NCBI RefSeq assembly: GCF_021018895.1
Contig: NC_079374.1
Location: forward strand, 5,164,212-5,228,211
DNA length: 64,000 nucleotides
Direction of reading: 5' to 3'
From: Seriola aureovittata
Lineage: Eukaryota > Chordata > Actinopteri > Carangiformes > Carangidae
The notes below the pieces were generated by a model. The model was given only the letters and a program-made list of their open reading frames with translations, was not told the DNA's origin and made no database searches. The position numbers and the translations under genes were made by a program. Positions 15,501 to 23,684 of this stretch are shown in pieces (the stretch's first letter is position 1; the number at the start of each line of letters is the position of its first letter).

Positions 15501-16110
15501 AGCCTGCGGTGTGAGGTGAAGCTGGCACCCACTAACACCGTCGGCTCTTAAAATAACCCCACCAAGAAGCTTCCACAAGACTCCAAGGGATTTATGAATG
15601 GCAACCCGACCCCACCGGCCAAACATCATGCATCGACTACCGTCTGTGCTGCTAACAGGGGAAACGGTGGCTGTCCAGTGGGGAACAAGGTGAAATCCTT
15701 CCCAAAACTGCAGCAACTAGCCGTGACGTTATATCGTTAGCTCGGCCTGTTAATCAGTGTAGCCACTAGCTAGCTGACAGCGACACCGCTTTCCAATTAA
15801 ACAATTAGCACACACAGTGGTACAGTTTATAAGCATGAAAATATCACAGCCTTGACAAGTAGAAATTAAGCTACCCATCGCTACACACACAAATACAATC
15901 ACACAAACACACACACAGTAGCGTGTCCAAGCTGGTTAATTTAGTGTACCTGCTAGCTTAGCTAAAACAAGCTAATGACTATGGCTAGCAGGCTAACTGT
16001 CAAGACCAGAAAAAATAAGACTGTACGTCTCCTTTTCATAAACACTCACATGTCACAATCGGCTTGTTTTCCATAGTATAGATGATTGGCTTTTCCTCTT
16101 GACACTCCAT
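325..16110 (-). CDS. trappc10: Trafficking protein particle complex subunit 10 (TRAPPC10), 5' part of gene, 17 coding exons
   Basis: TRAPPC10 (Trs130 family, once called TMEM1/EHOC-1) is a subunit of the TRAPPII tethering and Rab-activating complex acting in ER-Golgi and Golgi traffic. I reconstructed 17 coding exons on the minus strand; every junction is GT-AG and in phase, giving 927 codons with no stop. The human protein is about 1259 aa, so roughly the last quarter is missing and lies left of base 1. Strongly conserved blocks include MENKPIVTC near the N terminus, YGRAPKMIHLE, KKKNKTNILPR, TLLLMSFTKNLG, PGWSFCEYFMVQEELAF and DLRSYLFSRQCTLL. The start is the ATG at 16110-16108; a second in-frame Met lies 12 codons on. 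The gene looks intact: no frameshift or missing exon was found. Introns are mostly short, except introns 1-3 (3.7, 1.2 and 2.7 kb). Confidence 0.95.
555..1005 (-). other. trappc10: trappc10 intron 16
   Basis: Non-coding; nothing recognised. Confidence 0.65.
1006..1164 (-). CDS. trappc10: trappc10 coding exon 16
   Basis: Residues 798-851: EPLLAGLPQIVKFTLLTGHY, AVKKGDALQLSNTDTMPILP and SASCTARISNPAA. The donor is GTCGGT, weaker than the others, but phase and homology support it. Confidence 0.9.
1165..1755 (-). other. trappc10: trappc10 intron 15
   Basis: Non-coding, AT-rich; long minus-strand open frames that run out of exons 15 and 16 into this intron are artefacts. Confidence 0.7.
1756..1897 (-). 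CDS. trappc10: trappc10 coding exon 15
   Basis: Residues 751-798: SGQPGTYTLRQLCATVGQVQ, FVLPHIYPSVQYEVYSQEPQ and LTVEPLS. Close match to vertebrate TRAPPC10. Confidence 0.94.
2069..2601 (-). CDS. trappc10: trappc10 coding exon 14
   Basis: Residues 573-750 and the longest trappc10 exon in the window. It begins HKVTLSMGVFAQLTRLQFHP and covers beta-sandwich-like sequence with RSPSDNSLNSTGVVCKN and the KLEPGNNSITFTAP segment. The middle is less conserved than the ends, as in mammals. Confidence 0.93.
2894..3003 (-). CDS. trappc10: trappc10 coding exon 13
   Basis: Residues 536-573: YLQTSALLAGDVNLTTEERK then HFCQEILTFAGKSGDH. Donor GTAAGT. Confidence 0.92.
3004..3569 (-). other. trappc10: trappc10 intron 12
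   Basis: Non-coding, AT-rich; nothing recognised. Confidence 0.7.
3570..3710 (-). CDS. trappc10: trappc10 coding exon 12
   Basis: Residues 489-536: RKGDPERAETFLQEALKSYV, SEGWSLPVTHTRKQIAECQK and LLGRTED. A GTATCC donor splits the Asp codon. Confidence 0.93.
3711..4510 (-). other. trappc10: trappc10 intron 11
   Basis: Non-coding; contains a short CA repeat near 3725-3745. Confidence 0.7.
4511..4602 (-). CDS. trappc10: trappc10 coding exon 11
   Basis: Residues 459-489: ELSHAAMEMYRAIGRLRSAR then LVGKSLAEFYM. The Met codon is split by the intron (AT, then G). Confidence 0.92.
4821..4897 (-). CDS. trappc10: trappc10 coding exon 10
   Basis: Residues 433-458, encoding SPYKKLKEALSSVEAFERHY L. The acceptor is placed at CCACAG so that the exon joins in phase with exon 9; an alternative AG six bases further in would break the frame of neither neighbour but would drop two residues. 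Confidence 0.85.
4898..5639 (-). other. trappc10: trappc10 intron 9
   Basis: Non-coding. No repeat or regulatory element could be named. Confidence 0.7.
5640..5754 (-). CDS. trappc10: trappc10 coding exon 9
   Basis: Residues 395-433: LKSLGELCGLVSEKGPTSED then LNRTVDLLAGLGDERPET, closely matching vertebrate TRAPPC10. Donor GTGAGT, phase 1. Confidence 0.94.
6178..6324 (-). CDS. trappc10: trappc10 coding exon 8
   Basis: Residues 346-394: VSVLEGALDCWVFLSCLEVL, HRIEGCCDQAQLAANCSHT and VGLWAYATDK. Phase 0 at both ends. Confidence 0.95.
6325..6934 (-). other. trappc10: trappc10 intron 7
   Basis: Non-coding, AT-rich; nothing else recognised. Confidence 0.7.
6935..7182 (-). CDS. trappc10: trappc10 coding exon 7
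   Basis: Residues 263-345. It has DTANWLGSFCAPVRSWSGL, RRPIDMEKRDGIQRGEASLL, DLRSYLFSRQCTLLIFLQRP and ELLHNCVQELRLLE. This helical-repeat region is characteristic of Trs130-family proteins. Confidence 0.95.
7291..7402 (-). CDS. trappc10: trappc10 coding exon 6
   Basis: Residues 226-263, reading EELAFVFEMLQQFEDALVQY then DELDALFTQYVLNFGAG. An A/CA-rich tract sits just outside its acceptor. Confidence 0.95.
7667..7862 (-). CDS. trappc10: trappc10 coding exon 5
   Basis: Residues 160-225, containing VVLSDPLKDSSRSQESW, LRTLLLMSFTKNLGRFEDD and KRTQPGWSFCEYFMVQ. Ends phase 0 at a GTATGC donor. Confidence 0.95.
8111..8310 (-). CDS. trappc10: trappc10 coding exon 4
   Basis: Residues 94-160. It begins DTEVYKSMVKEDMMRWQNSL and includes the basic stretch KKKNKTNILPRSSIVDKIR, near-identical to mammals, ending FCNKQNDR across the junction. 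Confidence 0.95.
8311..10961 (-). other. trappc10: trappc10 intron 3
   Basis: A 2.65-kb intron. I see AT-rich sequence, scattered short TTAGC words (near 9505-9530 and 10815-10840) and no coding potential. Confidence 0.8.
10962..11097 (-). CDS. trappc10: trappc10 coding exon 3
   Basis: Residues 48-93. It carries YGRAPKMIHLEANFVQFKEE and the LTFPFLHIYWTDCC segment, among the most conserved parts of the family. It ends in phase 0 at GTGAGT. Confidence 0.95.
11098..12306 (-). other. trappc10: trappc10 intron 2
   Basis: Non-coding. A 98-codon plus-strand open frame at 11567-11863 has no recognisable domain and is not called. Confidence 0.7.
12307..12388 (-). CDS. trappc10: trappc10 coding exon 2
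   Basis: Residues 21-48. It completes the Cys codon and reads AGDQGLFTSLYTSLAQQLP then REPMEW, matching the family pattern AGDQ-LFTS-YP-LSQQLPREPMEW. Donor is GTGAGT. Two overlapping frames are open here, but only this one continues into exon 3. Confidence 0.92.
12389..16049 (-). other. trappc10: trappc10 intron 1
   Basis: This 3.7-kb intron has no coding signal that I can support. It holds an interspersed repeat (14765-15145), a T-run near 14250, and clusters of GCTAGC/GTTAGC-type words between about 15735 and 16000, close to the transcription start. Confidence 0.8.
14765..15145. repeat. Copy of the same teleost interspersed repeat
   Basis: It opens GGCTGCAGCTAAGGATTATT, has AAGCCCAATGTGACTTTTTC and TTCAGTTTACTGTGATGTAA in the middle, and ends with CAATTAATC..TTTGCAGTTCTAATGG. 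The order of these blocks is that of the full-length element. Confidence 0.65.
16050..16110 (-). CDS. trappc10: trappc10 coding exon 1
   Basis: Encodes the first 20 residues, starting MECQEEKPIIYT and running into the family-conserved MENKPIVTC. It ends with one base of a Cys codon at a GTGAGT donor. The upstream ATG is preferred because the residues before the second Met (KPIIYT) resemble the human N terminus. Confidence 0.9.
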
Positions 16111-16219
16111 ATGTGTTAGCGTTAGGACTCCATGAAAATGACATACAAACAGAGCTTTATTATTAGTAAGTGCTTATGTGTGCAGTTGTGTTGAATCGAT
16201 GGGGCCTGTGTCCCAACTG

Positions 16220-16234
16220 CACTTCCGGGAAGTG
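16220..16234 (-). promoter_or_regulatory. Palindromic ETS/GABP-type site upstream of trappc10
   Basis: CACTTCCGGGAAGTG is a near-perfect palindrome carrying a CCGGAAGTG core about 110 bp upstream of the trappc10 ATG. Such cores are typical of TATA-less housekeeping promoters in vertebrates. Function here is inferred from sequence and position only. Confidence 0.5.
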
Positions 16235-16597
16235 CGTAAACAGTGCGTCATTAAAGGGCCGAGCTGTGCTTTTTTTAAATTACTGGTACGAAAAAGAGAA
16301 GTCCAGGTGCAGTGCAAATATTCAGATTCTTTCTTAATAGAAAAATACAAGTATCACACTGTAAAAGAATACTCCATTGCAAGTAAAAGTTATGCATTCA
16401 AAATGCTATGTAAGAATTAGCCGGGAAACATATTTAAAGTAGCCAGTCAATGCAGAAAAAGTCCCAAGTGAAATCAAACGATTTACTATATATTTTATGT
16501 AATATGCAGTTAGATTATTATTTCTCATGCATTAACGTTTAAGCACCACGTAACACTTATAGTTGGTTGAGATTTTTCAACTAATTTATATACAATA

Positions 16598-16690
16598 GGG
16601 CAGCAACTACGGATTATTTTCATCAATGCATTTACTGATTGTTTTGTTAAACATAAAAAAATAGTAATATAAAAAAAAATGCCCAGCAAC
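16598..16690. repeat. Fragment of the same teleost interspersed repeat
   Basis: Only the left end is clear: GGGCAGCAACTACGGATTAT followed by TTTCATCAATGC. The sequence then decays into A-rich material. Confidence 0.5.
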
Positions 16691-17144
16691 AAAAAAATAA
16701 CAAAACAGTTGCTGATTGTATAAGTGACTAAATTGTTTAAGCTTGTACACGTGTACTATTTTGAGTATTTTTTATTTTTACAGTGTGTCATATATTTAAC
16801 ATTCTTCATATGTTTTGTTTGTAAAATCTTAATCTGTAAAGCAACTGTCAGATGAATGTAGTGGCCAAACTTAAAAATCAAGAAATAATCAAAAAGTCAA
16901 AAATAATTAGCTGCCACCGAGAAGATTAGACCAAATTTGTTTGCATGGTCTTATTTCACATTCTTGTGACATCACTGGTTACTATGGTGTGAAAATAAAA
17001 TAAATGTAAAATTCAAATGCAATTTATCATATAGTTTTAACACTAGTTCTGTTTTGACCTTTATCAACAGTGGGCAATACAATGCTGCCATCTAGGGGGG
17101 CGACGTCATATTGCAGTGACTGAGCTGTTTAGGTTTTGAATATT

Positions 17145-17150
17145 TTTATT
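17145..17150 (-). terminator. Candidate cnga4 polyadenylation signal
   Basis: AATAAA on the minus strand, about 95 nt past the cnga4 stop codon. The distance would give a short 3' UTR. Confidence 0.5.
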
Positions 17151-17243
17151 ATTATAAAACCGAGAAAAGCCACAACAAACAACAAATACACACTTACATT
17201 TTTTTAAACTTCATTCTCACACTCTGTTATTTTGCTTTTTATT

Positions 17244-18064
17244 TCATTTTTTCTGTCCTTCATCTTTCTGCTCTGTTCCTCTTTTCTTTGAGTCTTCTTC
17301 AACCTTTTCTTCCCCCTCTTCAGGTTCTCTCCCTTCACTTTTCTCCTCTTTCTTGTCTTCAGGTTCAATCTCAGCTCCATCTCCTTTTCCAGGTCTGTCA
17401 TCTCCTTTCTCTCGGTTTTTCTCTCCATCATCTTCTTTTTTCTTTTCCTGGTCATCTGGGTCCTTTAACCCAGTTTTATCTCCCTTAGCTGCCCTTTCCA
17501 CATCATCCTTTGTGCTTTTACTGCTCTCTCCATCTCCCTCTTTGGTCACATCATTACTATCTTCTCCCTGCCCCTGTTTTTTCACCTTTGCATCTGAACC
17601 CTCCTCTTCCTCCTCTCCTTCTGCCTCTTCTCGCTCCCATACAACGTCCCCACCCACCCCTTCCCCTCTCCCCTGTGCTGTTTCTCCTTCTTTCCCATTT
17701 TCTGGCAGCTGAGTTTCCAGTGCTGCCGCCTCCCACTCGAGCTGCTCCACCCTGGCCTGCATCTTGCGATGGCTCGACTCTAATTCCACCATTAGTCGTG
17801 CTAGTTTTGTTTGCAGGACTTCCAAGTTGCTCTCCAGCCTTTTTATCTTGGTTTCCACTTTCTCTGCCTCCCTCTCCTCTCCGTCCCCACTCTCCTCCAG
17901 CATGCCCATCTTGGTGAGGATCTGTCTGCCTTTCTCCTCCAGGTGGTGTTTGGCTGCAGGGAACTCTGACAACACGTCTGTCAGGTCTTCTTTGGACAAA
18001 CTAAACAGGTCAGAGTAGCCAATGCTTCGGATGTTGGCAGTGCGACGATTGCCGGACTTGTTGC
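17244..18064 (-). CDS. cnga4: cnga4 coding exon 7 (end of CNBD, zipper, acidic tail)
   Basis: Residues 453-725. It starts [20 protein letters not shown] then [25 protein letters not shown] includes the cassette Arg and Thr. After a zipper-like helix and [20 protein letters not shown] comes about 150 residues almost wholly Glu, Lys, Asp, Gly and Ser, ending EQKDEGQKK and a stop. Plus-strand open frames over this tail are shadows of its skewed composition. Confidence 0.93.
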
Positions 18065-21000
18065 CTAAAAGAAAACATGTTGTGATTCTTTTAAAATTTT
18101 TGCAATAAAAACATTACAAAAGATATGATGTTGCCAACCCTTGTTCCATTATCAAGGACGAGCCCAATTCAGAGATTAAAGGAACATTAGCTGTCTTAAA
18201 TAACAAAGATCAATAGTATTAATATTTAAATATAAACATTCTACAGTTTTGTCTCTCGACTATGTGCTGCATAATTTATGTAGTTAGAGTTTGATATAAT
18301 TTACAATCATTTAACATATCTCTATTAACATTTTATTGACATTACAATCACAGATGTTAATGTTGTATTTCTATCTATGTCTTATTGCTTAATGTTGCTC
18401 AGCATGACTAATGTGTGCAAAATGTTATTACTAACAGTATTTCTCATTTGTGTTTTACTGCTTTGCTTTTCAGTGAATGTGAGGATGTTATATTACTGCA
18501 TCAGTGTCAGGCATCATTCTGCCTTATTTCACACTGTTGAGGCAACTAAACAGTCTGTTCTGAGTCTATTCACCACCTACATGGATTGTTAAATGCCATA
18601 TGACCATGTGCAAAGTTCTGTGCTTGACACTTGACTTACCCTTGATGTTGAGGATACTGATTTCCCCAAAGAAATTCCCTTCACTCAGCACAGCAAACTC
18701 TGTGACCCCATCATCTGCTACCACAGCAAGTTTTCCCTCTTTGATGATGTACATTTCATGGCCCACATCTCCTTTCCTGCAGACGTACTCTCCTGGACTG
18801 AACACCTGCATGAGAAAGGCATGAGGACACATCTTCATCTTTTAACAAGTCTTTTCTGAAAGCATGAAAATTAACCAGGAGAAGCAACAGGATTGAATTC
18901 AAGATAAGGATACACCATTGAGTGAGTATTGAACCTGGGGGTAGCAGGTTTAACACAAGTTTCTAGCATGCTTTATAAACAAAGTAGAAGTCACAGCAGG
19001 CTCTTAATTGTGTTGGGAAATTAAATGACAGCTATCACAATCAATCTGAAGGGCCTCCTTCTCCCTGACCTGAGGTGTTAGCTTTAGCACCAGCTCCTCC
19101 AGCAAACTTTTCTCACAGCTCTGGAAGATAGTGACTTTGGAGAGCGTGGGAAGGTGAACGCTGACAGCGATCTCTGTCCTCAGGTGCAAGGGCAACTGCT
19201 GCAGGATTTCATTCTCTCTCATGATCTTCTTGTTGATGTGAAGATGCTGGTACCAGTTGTCGATACGCTGTCGAAGCTCCTTGCTTATGTAATGGCTACG
19301 CAGGTATGCCTTCACCTGAAAAATGAAAAGAACCTTGTTGTCGGAAAGAAGACTAATTTCAGAATCAAAGAGCCTAATTTCTGACAGTCTTCCAACTTAC
19401 CAGCTCATGGTTAGGGAAGAAGACATTATCACGGTCCCTTAGGCTTGAGATGACATTACCAACATTGCCAACAATTGATGCAAACACCAGCACGGCAATG
19501 AGCAGGTCTGCAATCATAAACAAGTATTCCTCTTCCCTTTTTGGCAAAGGGGTGTCTCCTACTGTGGTGAAAATCTGGGCAGAGAACCAGAAGCAGTAAA
19601 AGTACTGACGGCGCATGGAGGCAAACTCTACGTGGGTGATGTTGGGGTAGACCCAGTTATCACTTCCAAAGCCAATGTAGCTGGACAGTGCAAAGTAGAG
19701 ACAGGCATTCCAGTGGATCAACACAAAGATGTAGATCATGAGCTTGGAGATGCGGAAGGTGTTGGGGTAGGATGTTCTCGTCTCCATTCGATCCAGGGCC
19801 TCGCTGAGTCGTGGCAAACGGAGAAGCCGGTTGATCCTCACCATCGGAGTTTGGATGCCAAAGGCAAAGTAGAGGAAGTCAGTGGGCATCAAGGAAGCCA
19901 GGTCCCTTAAGAAATGTTTTGAGTGCAGATAGCGGTTCTTCAGCTGAGCTAGGTCTTTTATCAGGATGCCCTGATCCAAGTAACCTGGAGAGGGAAGAAC
20001 AAGGCTTAACAAAGTCCAGAGTGCACTTTGGCCATGGTACGATTACCTCGTCAAAGCTTAGATTGGCTTTAACTTCAGTATCAAATATACCTGACTTGCT
20101 TCACATCTGCTCATGTAGTGACTAGAATACCGTGCATGGTCCATATAGAGCTATATCTCTGGACTGTTATTAAATTACACTAAACAATTGACCTCATTGG
20201 TATGAAGCAGCCTACCTCTTTGCTTTTTCAGGTACTCATGTAATTATTTAGCACCAAATCAGATACACAGGAGGATTTAGAAAAATCTGAGTTTATCAGT
20301 ATCATTAACCCATTAATGCTATGACAAAACCAAATATTATTTCAGTTCATCAAAACTAGACCGAAAATGTGTTCTTGACGAAGCCGTATAAAAGCTTATG
20401 CAATGAAATGTAAAAGATTTTCTTTACTGTTATAAACCAAAGGCGCATATACAACCTCACACTTCATTTTGTGTTCAGCCACAGAACATAACAGACCCTA
20501 TGGGGCACCATTGGACAAAACCGTATAATAACAGGCATGTGTCATTGTTACTGAAAGTGTCCATTGTTGTCTAGATGCAGGCCTTTATGTAACCAAGTTG
20601 TGTACATGCTATGCTTTGTGTGTATACCCCATCATATCACCGAATTATACATTAGTTATGTTTAATTCATGTTCGAAAAAATGAGCTACTTTTATTACTT
20701 TGAGGTGGATTTTAGGCTTTGATTGGGCTATTTGGAGTAAAACCTGTCAGTTTATTACTATCTAAACCAGAAAGTTTTATAATCATGTCTATGGTCTGAT
20801 AGTTCTACTGCTTCTTCATTATTTATGATTGTTTCAGTAAAGTGTTCATTTAAACGGTATTTCACATTTATATGACTGAATATGTGACAGTTATATAAGC
20901 TACAGTTTCAAAGACTCAATTAAAACTGACAAAAAGAGAAATATTTACCCGTGTGAACAGTGACAATCATGTCAATTATATACATGAGGTCTGACAGATA

Positions 21001-22051
21001 GTCCAGTGTAAGCCACACAGGTAGGTAGCTCAGTGCAATTGTAGTGAAGCATGTCCTGAAAAAACACAACCAGTGAGACTGTTAAATGTTTTGATATATA
21101 ATATACTGTATGCTATTTGATATTCATCATATTCTAATCTTGTACCTCAAAATGATGATCACCCAGTTGTAGACAATGGGAAAGATCATGACCTGTATCC
21201 AAACATAATAAAACTGATCTGCCGGATCAATCACCCTCTCTTTCCAACTGAAAAGAAAATGATGAGAGAAAAGGAAGAGGGAAACAAAAGAATATACCAC
21301 GTGATCAGTCATACACAAAGAAAATTGTCCTTTAGAGATATATAATGTTTCAGTTCTTATGTGTAAATTAATAATAAGTTAAATTTTACAACAATTACAA
21401 ATAGATACTTGAAATCATATGTTTGAAATCTGTAGCTAAAACAACATTTGCCTCAGTGGGATAAATGGTTATTAATGCTTTTGTGCCTATATCAAGATAA
21501 TACTGTGGTAATAATCAGCAGACACATTTGTATAGATTGCATAGCTATATCTTTGTTAAAACTTATCTAATGTGCCTGTCATTTAAATCAAAAGTCTTAC
21601 ACTTTGCAGTATTTAATAAGAGCCTATGATTTGGCAGACGCTTCTTTTAAATCCCCTAATGCATTAATATGTAAGAATAATACTTGGAGTATAAAAAAAT
21701 GTTATTATGGATAAAGAAAGCTTTAAGTAGATTTAATTAGCTGGACTCCGAATGTTAATTCTCACACACAAGATGCTTTGTCAGTTCTTCAGCAGTATAG
21801 AAATGATGCGATTTCTTGATCTATGAAGATTGAGACTCTTCATAGTGATCTAAAAAAATTTTTTTGCAACATTTTTTAGCCCAAACATTAATTACTTACT
21901 TAACTTTCAACTTCAGATCCAGAATGCTGTTCTGTTTCCCTTCATCCTTGACTCCATCTCCTCCTTCCTCGTTATCCTTCTGGCCCCGATGCCACCTGAG
22001 GAGTCTCTGCCATTGGTTACCTGTAAAACTAGAAATACCTGTTTTATCCAT
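17244..22051 (-). CDS. cnga4: Cyclic nucleotide-gated channel subunit alpha 4
   Basis: CNGA4 is a modulatory subunit of the olfactory cAMP-gated cation channel in the ciliary plasma membrane of sensory neurons. Seven in-phase coding exons give 725 aa from the ATG at 22051, or 776 aa if the ATG at 22204 is used; human CNGA4 is about 575 aa. In order: N-terminal tail, six-helix voltage-sensor-like domain, pore with TTVGDTP, C-linker ([13 protein letters not shown]), cyclic-nucleotide-binding domain ([31 protein letters not shown]), a leucine-zipper-like helix ([15 protein letters not shown]) and a long Lys/Glu tail. The pore Asp, DWYQHL-type linker and LARL-ELESS helix distinguish CNGA4 from CNGA1-3, which have Glu in the filter. 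It is divergently arranged with fhip1b. Confidence 0.93.
18065..18639 (-). other. cnga4: cnga4 intron 6
   Basis: Non-coding, AT-rich; nothing recognised. Confidence 0.7.
18640..18805 (-). CDS. cnga4: cnga4 coding exon 6 (CNBD)
   Basis: Residues 398-453: [40 protein letters not shown] and [12 protein letters not shown]. The FGEIS segment is part of the phosphate-binding cassette that holds the cyclic nucleotide. Confidence 0.95.
19070..19315 (-). CDS. cnga4: cnga4 coding exon 5 (C-linker and start of CNBD)
   Basis: Residues 316-397: [60 protein letters not shown] and [12 protein letters not shown]. Confidence 0.95.
19401..19984 (-). CDS. cnga4: cnga4 coding exon 4 (S3 to S6 with pore)
   Basis: Residues 121-315. 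Contains [11 protein letters not shown], the S4 stretch [40 protein letters not shown] (S5), the pore helix and filter [17 protein letters not shown], and S6 ([20 protein letters not shown]). The filter Asp is at about 19556-19558. Confidence 0.95.
19985..20948 (-). other. cnga4: cnga4 intron 3
   Basis: Non-coding, AT-rich; nothing recognised. Confidence 0.7.
20949..21055 (-). CDS. cnga4: cnga4 coding exon 3
   Basis: Encodes [20 protein letters not shown] then [16 protein letters not shown], the S2 region with the conserved LDY-SD--Y-ID motif of CNG channels. The exon is too short for a simple ORF scan but is flanked by a clear acceptor and a GTAAAT donor and is in phase. Confidence 0.9.
21146..21247 (-). 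CDS. cnga4: cnga4 coding exon 2
   Basis: Encodes [20 protein letters not shown] then [14 protein letters not shown], matching the first transmembrane helix region of CNGA4 (DPSG-YYYWW pattern). Confidence 0.9.
21248..21899 (-). other. cnga4: cnga4 intron 1
   Basis: Very AT-rich non-coding sequence; nothing recognised. Confidence 0.65.
21900..22051 (-). CDS. cnga4: cnga4 coding exon 1 (start uncertain)
   Basis: Encodes a hydrophilic N-terminal tail, [18 protein letters not shown] then [13 protein letters not shown] and ILDLKLKVN. The frame is open further upstream to another ATG at 22204, so the true start may be there or in an undetected earlier exon. The 3' junction (AA, then GTAAGT) joins in phase to WKERVIDP. 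Confidence 0.65.
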
Positions 22052-22204
22052 CCTCCAAAGTTTAGCAAATAGACTAACACATGTTTCTAAATGACGGCGA
22101 CCTTTGCTCTTGATGTTGTTCCCGTCTGCATGAGCATTGCACTTTCTCTGACAATAATTCAAACAACCTTGATGACTTGCATCAGGCAGTGCTGCGTGCT
22201 TCAC

Positions 22205-23359
22205 CCAACAACAAACCAGCTGTACCTGAGCACTGCCTGGTGATCCTGGTCTCTATGGAAGGAAAGCACAACAGATGTCATGTGTCCTCTGGGAATTCTT
22301 CCTTCCCCTAGAAAACCAGAGAGGTCGTCTACTGCACATCCCAGATGTGCTGCTTGAGACAACATGACTGGAGTGCAGAGCCCAAACAACAGAGAATGTG
22401 TCACTGTCAGTAAACATACAGAGTCTACTGCATGTACTTTTAAATACTATATGTCACCGAAAATAGAATTTAAAATTAAAAAAGGCTATATAATTACTTT
22501 TATTCTAATAAAGAAATCTGGCCAGAATGAAATGTTTACAAAAAGATCAAACAAGCAAATGTGATGTTTAAGTGAAAATAGATATCTTTAATATCTGTAA
22601 TTTGATGCCCTATCCCATTTTACAGTGAAGTAGATAACCTCATACCTGGGTTATGATTATGCCTGAATAGACATAGGAAAGGCTCCTTTCCTTGGCTCCT
22701 TGACCACTTGTCCCTACATCCCCAAAATATATAAACCTCAATAGCTGTTTTTAAATTACTAGGCTGCATTTTTAGTTATAACCATAGCTGACTGATGTTT
22801 TTAGTCATTTTGCCTCTCTATAAAAGACACTGTTGAGTTGCATTAGGGGAAATAAGCCCTCATTTTTTGAAGCTTGCTGGGATTTAAGTCTGGGCCTCTG
22901 CTGCTTTGATTTTGACCACTTGTGTTTAAATCTGTTTGTGTGACTCCCCCAACTTTATTGAAGTGCAATTAACCTATTCAATAACTGAAGTGCCACTTGC
23001 CAACACAGAATGCGCAAAGTCATATGAACGAAATCAACACATCCATCTCCATTACAGTGAAGAAAACTGATGAAGACAGTTGAAACACCAGAAAAAAGTG
23101 GACTTTGAGTTGGGATCGTTTTATTACCAGTGTAAAGAATGATGCTCAGTCATCATCACAATCGATTTAAATGTCAACAGTTTCTTGTACAGTACTAACA
23201 GCCAAACTGAAACCCTATCAGCGTTAGAAACACAGTGTACGCTTCACAGTGTTAGTATGAACCGGGTGACGGTGTTTGCTGCTTAATTTTGGCACTTTAA
23301 ACCCTTCATACAGCAGTGTGGAGCAGCAGTGTGGAGGTGTGAGTCACAGAAGCCGTGTA
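22205..23359. promoter_or_regulatory. Divergent intergenic region between cnga4 and fhip1b
   Basis: About 1.1 kb that should hold both promoters. It is AT-rich, and I see no strong TATA box placed for either gene. Only the fhip1b side has a recognisable element, a YY1-like word. Confidence 0.55.
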
Positions 23360-23684
23360 GGAGGAGTTAAAGTAAGATGGCTGCGGGAAAGGGAAGAGTG
23401 TTTGAGAAATCATCAAATGGGATGTTTATCTGTCGCTAACAGGATGCACAGCAGCCCGAATGAAGGAGTGGTTAATTTGTCAGCTTCGCCGGCTCAGTTT
23501 GGTCTAGCACGCCAGTTGTCTCCAGGTTATTTTCGCGCTGATCATCCGTTAACTGCTCTGACATTGTGGAATTCATTAGCAGCTAGTCGTTAGCAACCTA
23601 GCCCTAACGTACTAGCAACCAGCTAGCAGGTATCCGTGGACAGCACCTCGCAACAAACTGTTGAGACAAATACAAACACCCAAG
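23360..23684 (+). other. fhip1b: fhip1b exon 1, non-coding (inferred)
   Basis: GTTAGC/GCTAGC-rich sequence ends in CAAG followed by a strong GTAAGT donor at 23685. There is no coding frame that continues into exon 2. The 5' limit is a guess from the YY1-like element. Confidence 0.5.
23374..23384 (+). promoter_or_regulatory. YY1-like element at the fhip1b 5' end
   Basis: AAGATGGCTGC differs by one base from the AAGATGGCGGC consensus that sits just downstream of many vertebrate transcription starts. It suggests that fhip1b transcription begins close to 23360. Confidence 0.45.

Larger units (their letters stand above)
16111..17243. other. Intergenic region between cnga4 3' end and trappc10 5' end
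   Basis: About 1.1 kb holding the presumed trappc10 promoter and 5' UTR on the right of its ATG, a repeat fragment, and the cnga4 3' UTR. No coding sequence was recognised. Confidence 0.7.

Noticed and set aside
15423..15716. 97-residue minus-strand frame in trappc10 intron 1
   Set aside because: No recognisable domain, no exon-like junction fitting the trappc10 phases, and exon 1 to exon 2 join perfectly without it.
17288..18018. Several overlapping plus-strand frames rich in Ser, Pro and Leu
   Set aside because: Antisense shadows of the Glu/Lys-rich cnga4 tail; the minus-strand frame joins in phase to the CNBD exons.
23276..23593. 105-residue plus-strand frame over the fhip1b first exon
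   Set aside because: No family resemblance, and it stops before the donor at 23684, so it cannot continue into coding exon 2. It is treated as 5' UTR and promoter.
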